11,669 nt of DNA from an uncultured Gemmatimonadaceae bacterium (lineage in GTDB: Bacteria > Gemmatimonadota > Gemmatimonadetes > Gemmatimonadales > Gemmatimonadaceae): the NCBI GenBank assembly GCA_955652265.1, contig CATPBD010000023.1, positions 1 to 11,669 of the forward strand. The letters run 5' to 3'. The position numbers and the translations under genes were made by a program. Shown here piece after piece: positions 1-7,239 of this stretch. The notes under the pieces are model-generated. The model did no database searches. It saw only the letters and a program-made list of their open reading frames with translations, and had not been told where the DNA came from. How positions within the stretch are numbered: the stretch's first letter is position 1; each line of letters opens with the position of its first letter.

Positions 1-1
1 C

Positions 2-439
2 TCGACACCGGGCTACGCGGTGCTGAGCGCGGCGACGAGAACCAAGCTTGCGACGCTGGAAAAGGGACAGTTGATGATTCGGCATCCACATTTCACGCAA
101 CCAATTTTCGTTCGCTTCCCGCGTCCATCCGTGATGCAGGGACGCGAGGGCTCAGAGCGCTATCCGCAGTCGAACGAGATTTCGCTCGATGCGGCGATTC
201 TCCGCGGTCTCAGGCCGCTCGATCCGACGATAACGCTGCCATGGGTCCAGGAGATCACTGCCCTTTACACCGAGCAGGAAGTGATTCGCGCGCGCAACGC
301 GACCATTCTCGCCCGGCCGAAGGATGTGAAAGCGTACTTCAGCTCCCAGTTCCGGAAGATCATTCGCGCCCAGCCGGCTCAGCGTCCCATGGCGGGAAGC
401 ATTCGTTCCGTTCCTGAGAACGATCCGTATGGGTTTTAG
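2..439 (+). CDS. HerA-like ATP-binding DNA translocase, C-terminal part (5' end outside window)
   Basis: The reading frame is open from the first complete codon at position 2 and ends at TAG 437-439, so only about the last 145 residues are present. The Walker A and B motifs would lie upstream. Visible is a segment built around LEKGQLMIRHPHFTQP and FVRFPRP, which matches my recollection of the C-terminal strand region of bacterial HerA/DUF87 hexameric ATPases. HerA pumps double-stranded DNA and in archaea works with the NurA nuclease and Mre11-Rad50 in DNA-end resection. The mre11 and rad50 homologues just downstream support this call. A GTG at position 20 could serve as a start, but the conserved-looking sequence before it (STPGYAV) argues that the frame is a 3' fragment. 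The stop overlaps the next gene by 11 nt. Other DUF87-type ATPases, including HerA proteins used in phage defence, are not excluded from this fragment alone. Confidence 0.72.
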   Translation, partial: STPGYAVLSAATRTKLATLEKGQLMIRHPHFTQPIFVRFPRPSVMQGREGSERYPQSNEISLDAAILRGLRPLDPTITLPWVQEITALYTEQEVIRARNATILARPKDVKAYFSSQFRKIIRAQPAQRPMAGSIRSVPENDPYGF

Positions 440-1253
440 CGCTCTCCTCGCATTGCTTGTTTTCGCTACCGCTGCGGGGGGTCAAGCCGTACTCCTGCAG
501 ATCCGCCCCCACATTGGCGACACGCTGCGCATGCACCTGTCCCAGTCCGTGGAGATGACGGGCACGACGCGTGGTCTTCGGCACGATACTACAACCTCCA
601 TGACGACGTCGATCGAGGTGTTCACTCGGGCCATCGCGCAGCAATGGACATCGAGCGGCACCCTGATGCAGACAATCACCGACTCGGTCGCGATGACTCC
701 CGCGTCGGCCGGCTCGCTCGACGAACTCAGGCGTCGTGCGATGCAGGCGAAACCAGTCTGGCTTCGCGTCTCAACCGACGGCGGCATGGAGATGGTTGAT
801 GACGGCGACCCCAACAGTGAGCTGCGCCACATCTTCGGCGAGATGCCGGCGGTGCTGACACGTAACCCCGTTGCGATCGGAGAAAAATGGACGAGGGAGA
901 TGCAAATCCCGCTCAGTAGCGAGCCCGGTGCAGTCGGTTCGGTGCGCGCTACCTTTCGGCTGGATTCGCTGGGAAGAAATGGCGACATCGCCTATATCTC
1001 GATGCGCGGGACGATGTCGCGAATCAACACGCCGGGCGCCGCCCCTGCGGGGCCGGGTTACGGCACCTCGGGCCAGCTCGCGGGAACAATTCAGATCGAT
1101 CGACGGCTTGGCTGGATTACTGACTCGAAGAGCAGCATCATCGTGAGGTCGACGATCTCATCGGCTCCGACCAGACCGGGCGAGCCAGAGAGGGCGCCAA
1201 TGCAGGTGCGCACGAAAATCACGCAATGGATACGGGCGGTACGCGTACGATGA
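429..1253 (+). CDS. Exported protein of unknown function (DUF6263-like)
   Basis: 274 residues. Residues 1-20 form a hydrophobic segment ending in AGGQA, which reads as a signal peptide, so the mature protein is probably periplasmic or outer-membrane associated. There is no lipobox cysteine. The mature part is rich in beta-strand-like alternation, with Thr/Ser-rich stretches and a VAIGEKWTREMQIP segment near 148-161 that resembles secreted families such as DUF6263; the family assignment is tentative. With the ATG at 429 the signal peptide has no positive charge before its hydrophobic core. In the same frame the codons just before it read LRTIR after a CTG at 414, which would give a textbook n-region, so a non-standard start is possible. 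It overlaps the HerA-like gene by 11 nt and sbcD by 4 nt. An exported protein locked between DNA-repair genes is unexpected. I cannot assign a function. Confidence 0.85.
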   Translation: MGFSALLALLVFATAAGGQAVLLQIRPHIGDTLRMHLSQSVEMTGTTRGLRHDTTTSMTTSIEVFTRAIAQQWTSSGTLMQTITDSVAMTPASAGSLDELRRRAMQAKPVWLRVSTDGGMEMVDDGDPNSELRHIFGEMPAVLTRNPVAIGEKWTREMQIPLSSEPGAVGSVRATFRLDSLGRNGDIAYISMRGTMSRINTPGAAPAGPGYGTSGQLAGTIQIDRRLGWITDSKSSIIVRSTISSAPTRPGEPERAPMQVRTKITQWIRAVRVR

Positions 1254-2440
1254 GATTGGTTCACCTTTCCGACATACATCTTGGCTTCCGGCAGTATCAA
1301 CGGCAGATGCCAACCGGGATCAATCAGCGAGAGGCAGACATCGCAACTTCGTTGCGTCGGGTGATCGATACCGTAATCGAGCTGCGTCCAGATCTCGTTC
1401 TCATCGCGGGCGATGTCTTTCACACCGTTCGACCCACAAATCCAGCCATCCTGCACGCGTTCCTTCAATTCTCGCGGCTAATGCACATGCTTCCCGACAC
1501 GACCGTGGTGATGGTAGCGGGGAATCATGACACTCCTCGCACGGCGGAGACCGGCTGCATCCTTCGTCTCTTCAAGCCACTTGGTATCAACGTCATAGAC
1601 GGGGAGGCGCAACGCGTTTCGGTTGACAGGCACGACCTCATGATCCTGGCTGTTCCGGACATGCAGGGCAAACGACCTTTGCTCGAGCCGGATCCGAGCG
1701 CGAAATACAACATTCTTCTCCTCCACGGCGAGATCGAGGGTGTCCTGCCCAAGTACGGCCGGGAGCTCGATCGCTCGCCGATGGAGATCACCCAGGAAGA
1801 GCTCGGCGCCCACAAGTGGGATTACGTGGCGCTCGGACATTATCACGTCTATCGCTCCGTCGCTCCCAACGCGTTCTACTCCGGATCACTCGACTATACG
1901 AGCACAAATCCGTGGGGCGAGCTGGCAGAGGAGCGCGAGGCAGGGATCGCGGGGAAGGGAATCATCGAACACGATCTCGCGAAAAAAACGCACACCTTTC
2001 ATCCGGTACCACCGTCGCGGCCATGGGTAGATCTCGCCGCGCTCTCCGGGTCGGGACTTTCTCCCGCCGCGCTCGACGAGGCGATTCGTAACGCGTTGGA
2101 GAATTGTGAGGGGGGCATCGACGAAAAGATCGTGCGGTTGGTCGTGCGCGACGTGCCGCGGCACATACTGCGCGAGCTGGATCACAAGGCGCTGCGTGAG
2201 TACAAGCGGAGGGCGCTGCACTTTCACCTTGACACCCGCCGCCCCGAGATCGTGCGCCCTGAAAAAGGTCAGGCCGCGCCCGGACGTCGCGCATCCCTCG
2301 CCGACACCGTACGCGACAAGCTGGGCTCGCGCGTTCTCACCGAGAACATCGATCGCGAAGCTCTCGTCGAGCTCGGCCTGCACTATCTCCGGGAAGCCGA
2401 TGCCGTCGCCGGTTCGGCGACGGAGGATGCGACTGCGTGA
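1250..2440 (+). CDS. sbcD: SbcD/Mre11-type metallophosphoesterase, DNA double-strand break repair nuclease
   Basis: 396 residues. It is the nuclease subunit of the SbcCD (Mre11-Rad50) complex, which trims DNA ends and hairpins using two metal ions. All metal-binding motifs of the calcineurin-like phosphoesterase fold are visible: DIH at 8-10, GD at 54-55 (LIAGDVFHT), GNHD at 91-94, the histidine of LLLHGE at 159, and GHYH at 196-199. The C-terminal third has the capping domain and a helical stretch ending near 385 (TVRDKLGSRVL onward) that in this family contacts the Rad50 coiled-coil base. The start was set at ATG 1250 because the family begins right at MRLVHLSDIHLG, the ATG overlaps the previous stop as ATGA, and a GGGCGG lies about 9 nt upstream. 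An in-frame ATG at 1226 would only add eight unconserved residues. Its stop overlaps the sbcC start (GTGA), indicating coupled, near-stoichiometric synthesis. Confidence 0.96.
   Translation: MRLVHLSDIHLGFRQYQRQMPTGINQREADIATSLRRVIDTVIELRPDLVLIAGDVFHTVRPTNPAILHAFLQFSRLMHMLPDTTVVMVAGNHDTPRTAETGCILRLFKPLGINVIDGEAQRVSVDRHDLMILAVPDMQGKRPLLEPDPSAKYNILLLHGEIEGVLPKYGRELDRSPMEITQEELGAHKWDYVALGHYHVYRSVAPNAFYSGSLDYTSTNPWGELAEEREAGIAGKGIIEHDLAKKTHTFHPVPPSRPWVDLAALSGSGLSPAALDEAIRNALENCEGGIDEKIVRLVVRDVPRHILRELDHKALREYKRRALHFHLDTRRPEIVRPEKGQAAPGRRASLADTVRDKLGSRVLTENIDREALVELGLHYLREADAVAGSATEDATA
2422..2427 (+). promoter_or_regulatory. Shine-Dalgarno sequence setting the GTG start of sbcC
   Basis: GGAGGA lies inside the last codons of sbcD, nine bases before the GTG at 2437. 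It supports the GTG, overlapping the sbcD stop as GTGA, as the true start. The protein then begins MRLNSLSLTNFRQH, the expected Rad50 N-terminal strand. Confidence 0.65.
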
Positions 2441-4956
2441 GACTGAATAGTCTCAGCCTCACCAACTTCCGTCAGCACGCGCGGACAGAGATCCGCTTCG
2501 ACACGGGCCTCACCGGGATCATCGGTCCCAACGGCGCCGGGAAGACGACAATCCTGGAGGCGATTGCCTGGGCGCTGTACGGAAATACGGCGATCCGCGG
2601 GAATCGTGAGTCGATCCGATTCATAGGCGCCGGGGCGAGAGCGCCTGTCGAAGTACAGCTGGACTTCGAGCTTGGGTCACACCGGTATCGCGTCGTTCGC
2701 GGCCTCACCAGTGCCGAGCTCTATCTCGATGACGCCGAGACGCCGATCGCCAACTCTATTTCGGGAGTGACCGAGCTTTTGCAGCGCCGGCTCGGAATGT
2801 CACTGTCGGAATTCTTTCACACGTACTTCACTGGGCAGAAGGAGCTGAGCGTGATGGCGGCGATGACGCCAGCCAAGCGCGGTCAGTTCCTCTCCCGAGT
2901 CCTGGGTTACGAGAAGCTGCGCATCGCCCAGGAGCTTACGCGCGAGAAGCGAAATCGTGTGCGGGCGTCGATCGACGGAATGCAGCGCGGAATGCCGGAT
3001 CCCGAAGCGGTCCTTCGGTCGCTCGCCGAGGCAGCTTCACGGAGGGAAGAGGCGGAGGCGCGCGCGCATCAGGCTGCGCATCGCGGGGCGGTCCGCGCCC
3101 GGGAAATGATGGCGGTCGAGCCGCGGTGGGAGATGGTGCAGCGGCAGCGCGAGCAGTCTGCACAACTCCTCACGCAGATCACTGTCGCCGAGGAGAAGGA
3201 AGCGGCGCTGCACCGCGATGCGGAGCGCGTCACCCGGGAGCTCGACGGCGTGCAGGCGGCGCGCTCGCAGCTCGATAGTCTCCGCGAAAGCATCGAGCCA
3301 TTGTTCGCGCTGAACGTGGAGCTGCAGGCGCTCAACACGCTGTACCGTGAGGAAGGCCGGCGGAAGACGCTGCTCGAAGCCGAAACCGCTTTGCGCGAGG
3401 AAATCGCCAGGCTCGAGGAGCGTCACTCGAAAATAGAGCGCGCACCGGCTCTCGAGGAAGAAGCTACGCTGGAGCTGGAAACGAAACGCACGGAGCTGGA
3501 AGACGCGCAAGGACTCCTCGAGGCGCGGCGCACAGAATGGGTGCGGGACCGCCAGGAAGCTCAGACCAAGCGCGAAGCGCTCCGCGCGCAATACGCCGAG
3601 CTCAAGCAGCAGCACGACCGCGTCGTCTCGCTGGGCGAGGATGGTGAATGCCCGACCTGCAGTCGCCCGCTCGGGGGCAGCTTGCACACCGTGGTCGAGC
3701 ACCTCGACGAGCTGATCGATACGGTCAATGTAGACGGCAACTATTACAAGGCGCGCGTCGAGCAGCTCGAGCAGATGCCCGACGACGTGCGCGAGCTGGA
3801 CGAGAAGCGTCGCGCCCTGATGCAGGAAGTCGGAACGCTCGAGCGGAGGCTCGCGAAAGTGCAGCTCGCAGTACAGGAGCTAGGCACCATCGTCCGCGAG
3901 ATCGCGGCGAAGCAGCAGCGCCAGGTGCAGATGCACCGGGATCTGTCGAGAATTCCGCCCGGCTACGATCCGGCGCGCCACGCCGACGTGATCACAGAGG
4001 TCGATCGGCTTACTCCGATGGCAGCCGAGGTGGCGCGCTTCCAGGCCATGCTCGAGCGCGAGCCGCAGCTGAGGCTGGAGCAGACGCGCATTGCGCAGGA
4101 AATCATGCGCGTTCAATCCACGCTCGGCACCCTGCGCACCCGCCGCGCGCAGATCTCCTTTACGGAAAAGGATTTCAACGACCTAAAGGCGGAGTACGAT
4201 CGGGTGCGCGGGGAGCTGCAGGAGTCGAAGGTAGCCGCGGCGCGCGCGCAGGAGCAGGTGTCGAGCACGACGGCTGCCCTCGCCGCGGCGCAGGAAGCAG
4301 CAGAGGATTTGAAGAAAAAAGTCGCCGAGCTGGACGTGCTGCAGGACGACCGCCGGATGCACGACGAGCTCGACCGCGCTTTTTCCGATTTGCGAACCGA
4401 TCTCAATTTCCAGTTGCGTCCGGAGCTGTCGGAGCTGGCGAGCGCATTCCTGAGCGAGCTGACAGATGCGCGGTACGCGGAGCTCGAGCTGGACGATCAG
4501 TACAACATCGTGATACTGGAGGACGGTATTCCGAAGCCGGTGCTCTCGGGTGGAGAAGAGGATCTGGCCAATCTCGTGCTGCGTCTGGCGATCTCCCAGA
4601 TGATCGCCGAGCGCGCTGGCCAGACCTTCTCGCTGCTCATTCTCGACGAGGTGTTTGGGTCGCTCGATGAGGCCCGACGGTTCAACGTCGTCGAGCTGTT
4701 GCGCGGACTGCAGGATCGCTTCGAGCAGGTAATTCTCATCACGCACATCGAGCCGGTGCGCGAAGGTCTGGATAGGGTGATCACTGTGAGCTACGACGCA
4801 GACCGCGGATGTTCCGTGGTGACTCAGAGCGAGAACGACGAAGTCGGCGGCGAGGATGATCTGCGGCCGCCCGTTTCCGAGCCGGCCGCACGAGAGCAAC
4901 GTCGGGTGGAGGAGCCCGTGGAGAGCGCCGAGGCAGGCGCAGGAGCGGGGGCCTGA
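2437..4956 (+). CDS. sbcC: SbcC/Rad50-type SMC-family ATPase, DNA double-strand break repair
   Basis: 839 residues, the ATPase partner of SbcD. The N-terminal half-domain has Walker A GPNGAGKT at 30-37 and a Q-loop region TYFTGQKELS at about 129-138. It is followed by a long coiled coil (about 160-640) rich in Glu, Arg, Leu and Ala, interrupted by the zinc hook CPTC at 405-408, which dimerises Rad50 through a shared metal ion. The C-terminal half-domain has the ABC signature LSGGEE at 703-708, Walker B LLILDE with D737-E738, a D-loop GSLDE, and the H-loop histidine at 770 (LITHIEP). All catalytic elements are intact. The length is nearer archaeal Rad50 (about 880) than E. coli SbcC (about 1050), so the coiled coil is short. 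The last 43 residues (797-839) are an acidic, Pro/Glu/Ala-rich tail ending in Gly-Ala repeats, outside the conserved domain. The stop shares a base with the next start (TGATG). Confidence 0.96.
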   Translation: MRLNSLSLTNFRQHARTEIRFDTGLTGIIGPNGAGKTTILEAIAWALYGNTAIRGNRESIRFIGAGARAPVEVQLDFELGSHRYRVVRGLTSAELYLDDAETPIANSISGVTELLQRRLGMSLSEFFHTYFTGQKELSVMAAMTPAKRGQFLSRVLGYEKLRIAQELTREKRNRVRASIDGMQRGMPDPEAVLRSLAEAASRREEAEARAHQAAHRGAVRAREMMAVEPRWEMVQRQREQSAQLLTQITVAEEKEAALHRDAERVTRELDGVQAARSQLDSLRESIEPLFALNVELQALNTLYREEGRRKTLLEAETALREEIARLEERHSKIERAPALEEEATLELETKRTELEDAQGLLEARRTEWVRDRQEAQTKREALRAQYAELKQQHDRVVSLGEDGECPTCSRPLGGSLHTVVEHLDELIDTVNVDGNYYKARVEQLEQMPDDVRELDEKRRALMQEVGTLERRLAKVQLAVQELGTIVREIAAKQQRQVQMHRDLSRIPPGYDPARHADVITEVDRLTPMAAEVARFQAMLEREPQLRLEQTRIAQEIMRVQSTLGTLRTRRAQISFTEKDFNDLKAEYDRVRGELQESKVAAARAQEQVSSTTAALAAAQEAAEDLKKKVAELDVLQDDRRMHDELDRAFSDLRTDLNFQLRPELSELASAFLSELTDARYAELELDDQYNIVILEDGIPKPVLSGGEEDLANLVLRLAISQMIAERAGQTFSLLILDEVFGSLDEARRFNVVELLRGLQDRFEQVILITHIEPVREGLDRVITVSYDADRGCSVVTQSENDEVGGEDDLRPPVSEPAAREQRRVEEPVESAEAGAGAGA

Positions 4957-5939
4957 TGGCGTTCGCGCGCAACTGGAGACACGCCTGGGTGTCGGAAACA
5001 CCGGAGCGTGTGAGCATCCGTGAGATCCCGTCGCTCAACAGCGTGTTCAGCGAGGCGTTTACCGAGCGATATCGCAAGGATGGGATGGTCGGCGTCAGAG
5101 TGCCACACCTCAACCCGGCGGTGTGGAAGTTCGCCATCACCGACGCTGAGGATGGCGCCATGGTCTGGCGGAACGCGCGCGACGGGGTCGCGGCGTTCAA
5201 CATGGTGCATCGCTCAGGCGTCGAAGGTTGGATGGGTCCACTCGCGGTGCATCCCGATTACCAGGGGCAGGGAATCGGGAAGATGATTGTCAACACCGGT
5301 GTCGAGTGGCTGAAGAAGCATGGCGCGACGGTGATTGGCCTCGAGACGATGCCGCGAACGATGGATAATGTAGGCTTCTACTCTTCACTCGGCTTCACAC
5401 CCGGGCATCTCACCGTGACCGTGACGCTCGATACGGCAAGGAGTGGAATCCAATCCACTCTCATGTCGTCGCTGAGCGTTCACGAGCGCGAGTTGGCACT
5501 GCGGCAATGCCGCCAAATGTTGCAGCAGCTGATTCCAGGATACGACTACACTCGCGAGATCGTTCTCACTGCTCATCACGAGCTCGGCGACACGGTGTTC
5601 GTGCGGAAAGGGAGTGGAAACGAAATTGTTTCGTTTGCTATCTGCCACTCGGTGCCGCTCGTCGAGGGACGCGCTACGGAGGAGATGCGTGTCCTGAAGA
5701 TGGTCGCGCGAACCGAGGCGGATTTCGATCATCTGGTGACACAGCTTTGCGCGCACGCTCGTGCTAAGGCCGGACGCCGCGTGGCGATCAGGGTGCAGGG
5801 GCATTACGGCGACGTCTATCGGCGTCTGATGGCGCGCGGGGCGAGGGTGCGGTGGACCGACCTGAGAATGTCGCTGCACGAGTACGCCGAATCGCGGCCC
5901 GCGGACGGTGGTATCGTGCTATCGAACTGGGAGATCTGA
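4956..5939 (+). CDS. Tandem-domain GNAT N-acetyltransferase
   Basis: 327 residues. The first domain (about 18-158) carries the acetyl-CoA binding motif A, LAVHPDYQGQGIGKMIV at 96-112 with the QGQGIG pyrophosphate loop at 103-108, and a motif B-like NVGFYSSLGFTPGH at 138-151. A linker around 160-190 leads to a second domain (about 195-310) that looks like a degenerate GNAT repeat: it has the late elements VYRRLMARGARVRWTDLRM (287-305) but no pyrophosphate loop. Such proteins transfer an acetyl group from acetyl-CoA to an amine; the substrate here is unknown. The ATG overlaps the sbcC stop as TGATG, and a G-rich AGGAGCGGGGG lies in front, so it is co-translated with the repair genes. That position invites a guess that it modifies a repair protein, but nothing in the sequence shows this, and it may simply be a housekeeping passenger. 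Confidence 0.9.
   Translation: MAFARNWRHAWVSETPERVSIREIPSLNSVFSEAFTERYRKDGMVGVRVPHLNPAVWKFAITDAEDGAMVWRNARDGVAAFNMVHRSGVEGWMGPLAVHPDYQGQGIGKMIVNTGVEWLKKHGATVIGLETMPRTMDNVGFYSSLGFTPGHLTVTVTLDTARSGIQSTLMSSLSVHERELALRQCRQMLQQLIPGYDYTREIVLTAHHELGDTVFVRKGSGNEIVSFAICHSVPLVEGRATEEMRVLKMVARTEADFDHLVTQLCAHARAKAGRRVAIRVQGHYGDVYRRLMARGARVRWTDLRMSLHEYAESRPADGGIVLSNWEI
5441..5460 (+). repeat. Inverted repeat inside the acetyltransferase gene (linker region)
   Basis: GAGTGGA (5441-5447) and TCCACTC (5454-5460) are perfect complements separated by six bases. It lies where the two GNAT domains are joined. There is no T-run after it, so it is not a terminator. It may be chance. Confidence 0.4.
5618..5636 (+). 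repeat. Perfect 8-bp inverted repeat with 3-nt loop inside the acetyltransferase gene
   Basis: AAACGAAA (5618-5625) and TTTCGTTT (5629-5636) are perfect complements around TTG. It forms an AT-rich island in a GC-rich gene and encodes residues near NEIVSFAI in the second domain. It has no terminator-like T-run and no known operator match that I recognise. Confidence 0.45.
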
Positions 5940-6030
5940 GCCGGGGACGACGGCCACGGCGACCGATTGACAGGCTTCCGTCCGACTTCGCCAGTGAGCA
6001 TCTTGGCGTTATGACCGGGTCGGGGTTGAA
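5940..6030 (+). other. 91-nt intergenic gap, likely boundary between transcription units
   Basis: This is the first gap of any size after the overlapping repair genes, so the propeller operon probably has its own promoter here. A perfect -35-like TTGACA is present at 5967-5972, but the bases 17 nt further on (GCCAGT) do not resemble a -10 box. A short GCCG/CGGC stem begins at 5940 without a following T-run, so I cannot call a rho-independent terminator. G-rich GGGG at about 6019-6022 may act as ribosome binding site for the ATG at 6031. Confidence 0.35.
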
Positions 6031-7239
6031 ATGGTGAAAAGGACTGGCGGCACCTCGTCGAAAATCTCTCACGCCGGGAAGGCGAAAAGGACGGCCGGTA
6101 AAAGCGCGAAAAAAACGACCGGCACTGGCCCCCGGAAGCAGGAGGCACTCCTCCTTGTCGGGACGATGAAGGGCGCGTTCGTGTTGCGCTCGGACAAGTC
6201 CCGACAGAAGTGGCGAATTGAAGGCCCGCATTTTCGTGGAGAAGCTGTTTACGCGCTCCTCCACGACACCCGTGGTGATCTGCCGCGTACGTTCGCCGCG
6301 ACCAACAGCATGCATTGGGGGCCGACGCTCAGAACGAGCAACGATAACGGCGCGACATGGAGCGAGCCCGGCCCCCAGACCGTTCGCTTCCCGGCCGACT
6401 CGGGGCGCGCACTCGCGCAGATCTGGCAGATCGCACCGGGCCGGGCAACGGAGGCCGACGTTTTTTACTGTGGGGTCGAGCCCTCCGCACTCTTCGAGTC
6501 GCGCGATGGTGGAGAGAGCTGGCAGCCAAATCAGGGATTGCTCAACCACGAGCATCAGCCCAAGTGGCAACCGGGTGGTGGAGGGCTGTGCCTTCACACG
6601 ATTGTTCTCGATCCTGACAACCGGCGCCGGATGCTTGTCGCGATGTCGACCGGAGGAGTCTATCGCTCGGACGATGGTGGCAAGAGCTGGCGGGCGCGGA
6701 ACGTCGGTGTCCGTGCGCAGTTTATGCCGGAGGAGCATAGATATCCCGAGTTCGGGCAGTGTGTGCACAAAGTGGTTCACCACCCCAGCCGTCCCGGGCG
6801 ACTCTTTCTTCAGAATCATTGGGGCTTGTACCGAAGCGATGACTGGGGTGACAGCTGGCGCGACATCGCCAACGGTGTGCCTTCAGATTTCGGGTTCGCG
6901 ATGCAGATGCATCCCCACGACCCGGACACCGTGTACATAGTGCCGATCGAGGCAGACATCTTCCGGGCGACACCGGAAGCGAAGCTACGGGTGTATCGAA
7001 CGAGAAACGCCGGCGGGAGCTGGGAACCTCTCACCAAGGGATTGCCCCAAAGCGGCGCGTACGAAAACGTGCTGCGCGATGCGCTCGCGGCAGATTCCTT
7101 CGACTCGGCCGGGATTTATTTCGGAACGAGGAGCGGAAAGCTGTACGGCTCTCGGGATGAAGGCGCGACCTGGACGGAGATTGCGGACGCCCTCCCGCCG
7201 ATCGTGTGCGTGAAAACGGGGCGGGCGGTGTCAGCATGA
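6031..7239 (+). CDS. Six-Asp-box beta-propeller protein (sialidase-like/BNR repeat fold) with basic N-terminal tail
   Basis: 402 residues. Six Asp-box motifs (S-x-D-x-G-x-x-W) occur at a steady 50-56 residue step: SNDNGATW 103-110, SRDGGESW 157-164, SDDGGKSW 213-220, SDDWGDSW 269-276, TRNAGGSW 324-331 (degenerate) and SRDEGATW 374-381. This indicates a six-bladed or similar beta-propeller. Databases often name such proteins exo-alpha-sialidase or glycosyl hydrolase, but I do not see the sialidase RIP motif or arginine triad, so enzymatic activity is not supported; a binding or scaffold role is as likely. There is no signal peptide, so it is probably cytoplasmic. Residues 1-36 form a Lys/Arg-rich, low-complexity tail (eight Lys, three Arg) before the family-like core EALLLVGTMKGAF begins at 38. 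The stop overlaps the MoaD-like gene as ATGA. This pairing seems to recur in bacteria, from memory. Confidence 0.9.
   Translation: MVKRTGGTSSKISHAGKAKRTAGKSAKKTTGTGPRKQEALLLVGTMKGAFVLRSDKSRQKWRIEGPHFRGEAVYALLHDTRGDLPRTFAATNSMHWGPTLRTSNDNGATWSEPGPQTVRFPADSGRALAQIWQIAPGRATEADVFYCGVEPSALFESRDGGESWQPNQGLLNHEHQPKWQPGGGGLCLHTIVLDPDNRRRMLVAMSTGGVYRSDDGGKSWRARNVGVRAQFMPEEHRYPEFGQCVHKVVHHPSRPGRLFLQNHWGLYRSDDWGDSWRDIANGVPSDFGFAMQMHPHDPDTVYIVPIEADIFRATPEAKLRVYRTRNAGGSWEPLTKGLPQSGAYENVLRDALAADSFDSAGIYFGTRSGKLYGSRDEGATWTEIADALPPIVCVKTGRAVSA

Noticed and set aside
1226..1249. Longer start for sbcD
   Set aside because: The eight extra residues are not family-like, and the ATGA overlap at 1250 gives the canonical N-terminus.
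3648..4670. 340-codon open frame in another + frame inside sbcC
   Set aside because: Its product is Arg/Ala/Gly-rich with no domain, and sbcC motifs are intact throughout in the main frame, so it is a shadow.
4183..5001. 272-codon minus-strand frame opposite the sbcC 3' end
   Set aside because: There is no domain and no ribosome binding site, and it is fully covered by a gene with intact Walker B and signature motifs.
2..5939. HerA-based phage-defence island
   Set aside because: Defence HerA systems pair with SIR2 or DUF4297-type nucleases, and none is here; the neighbours are standard repair genes and no mobile-element marks are seen.
5967..5995. Sigma-70 promoter from the perfect TTGACA
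   Set aside because: No -10-like sequence is found at a 16-18 base spacing, so only the -35-like match is noted.
5788..6819. 343-codon open frame on the minus strand
   Set aside because: It lies opposite the well-supported propeller gene and the end of the acetyltransferase gene, has no recognisable domain, and is a typical by-product of GC-rich codon use.
6031..7239. Active sialidase
   Set aside because: Only Asp-boxes, a structural repeat, are visible; the RIP motif and catalytic residues of sialidases are not, and there is no signal peptide.
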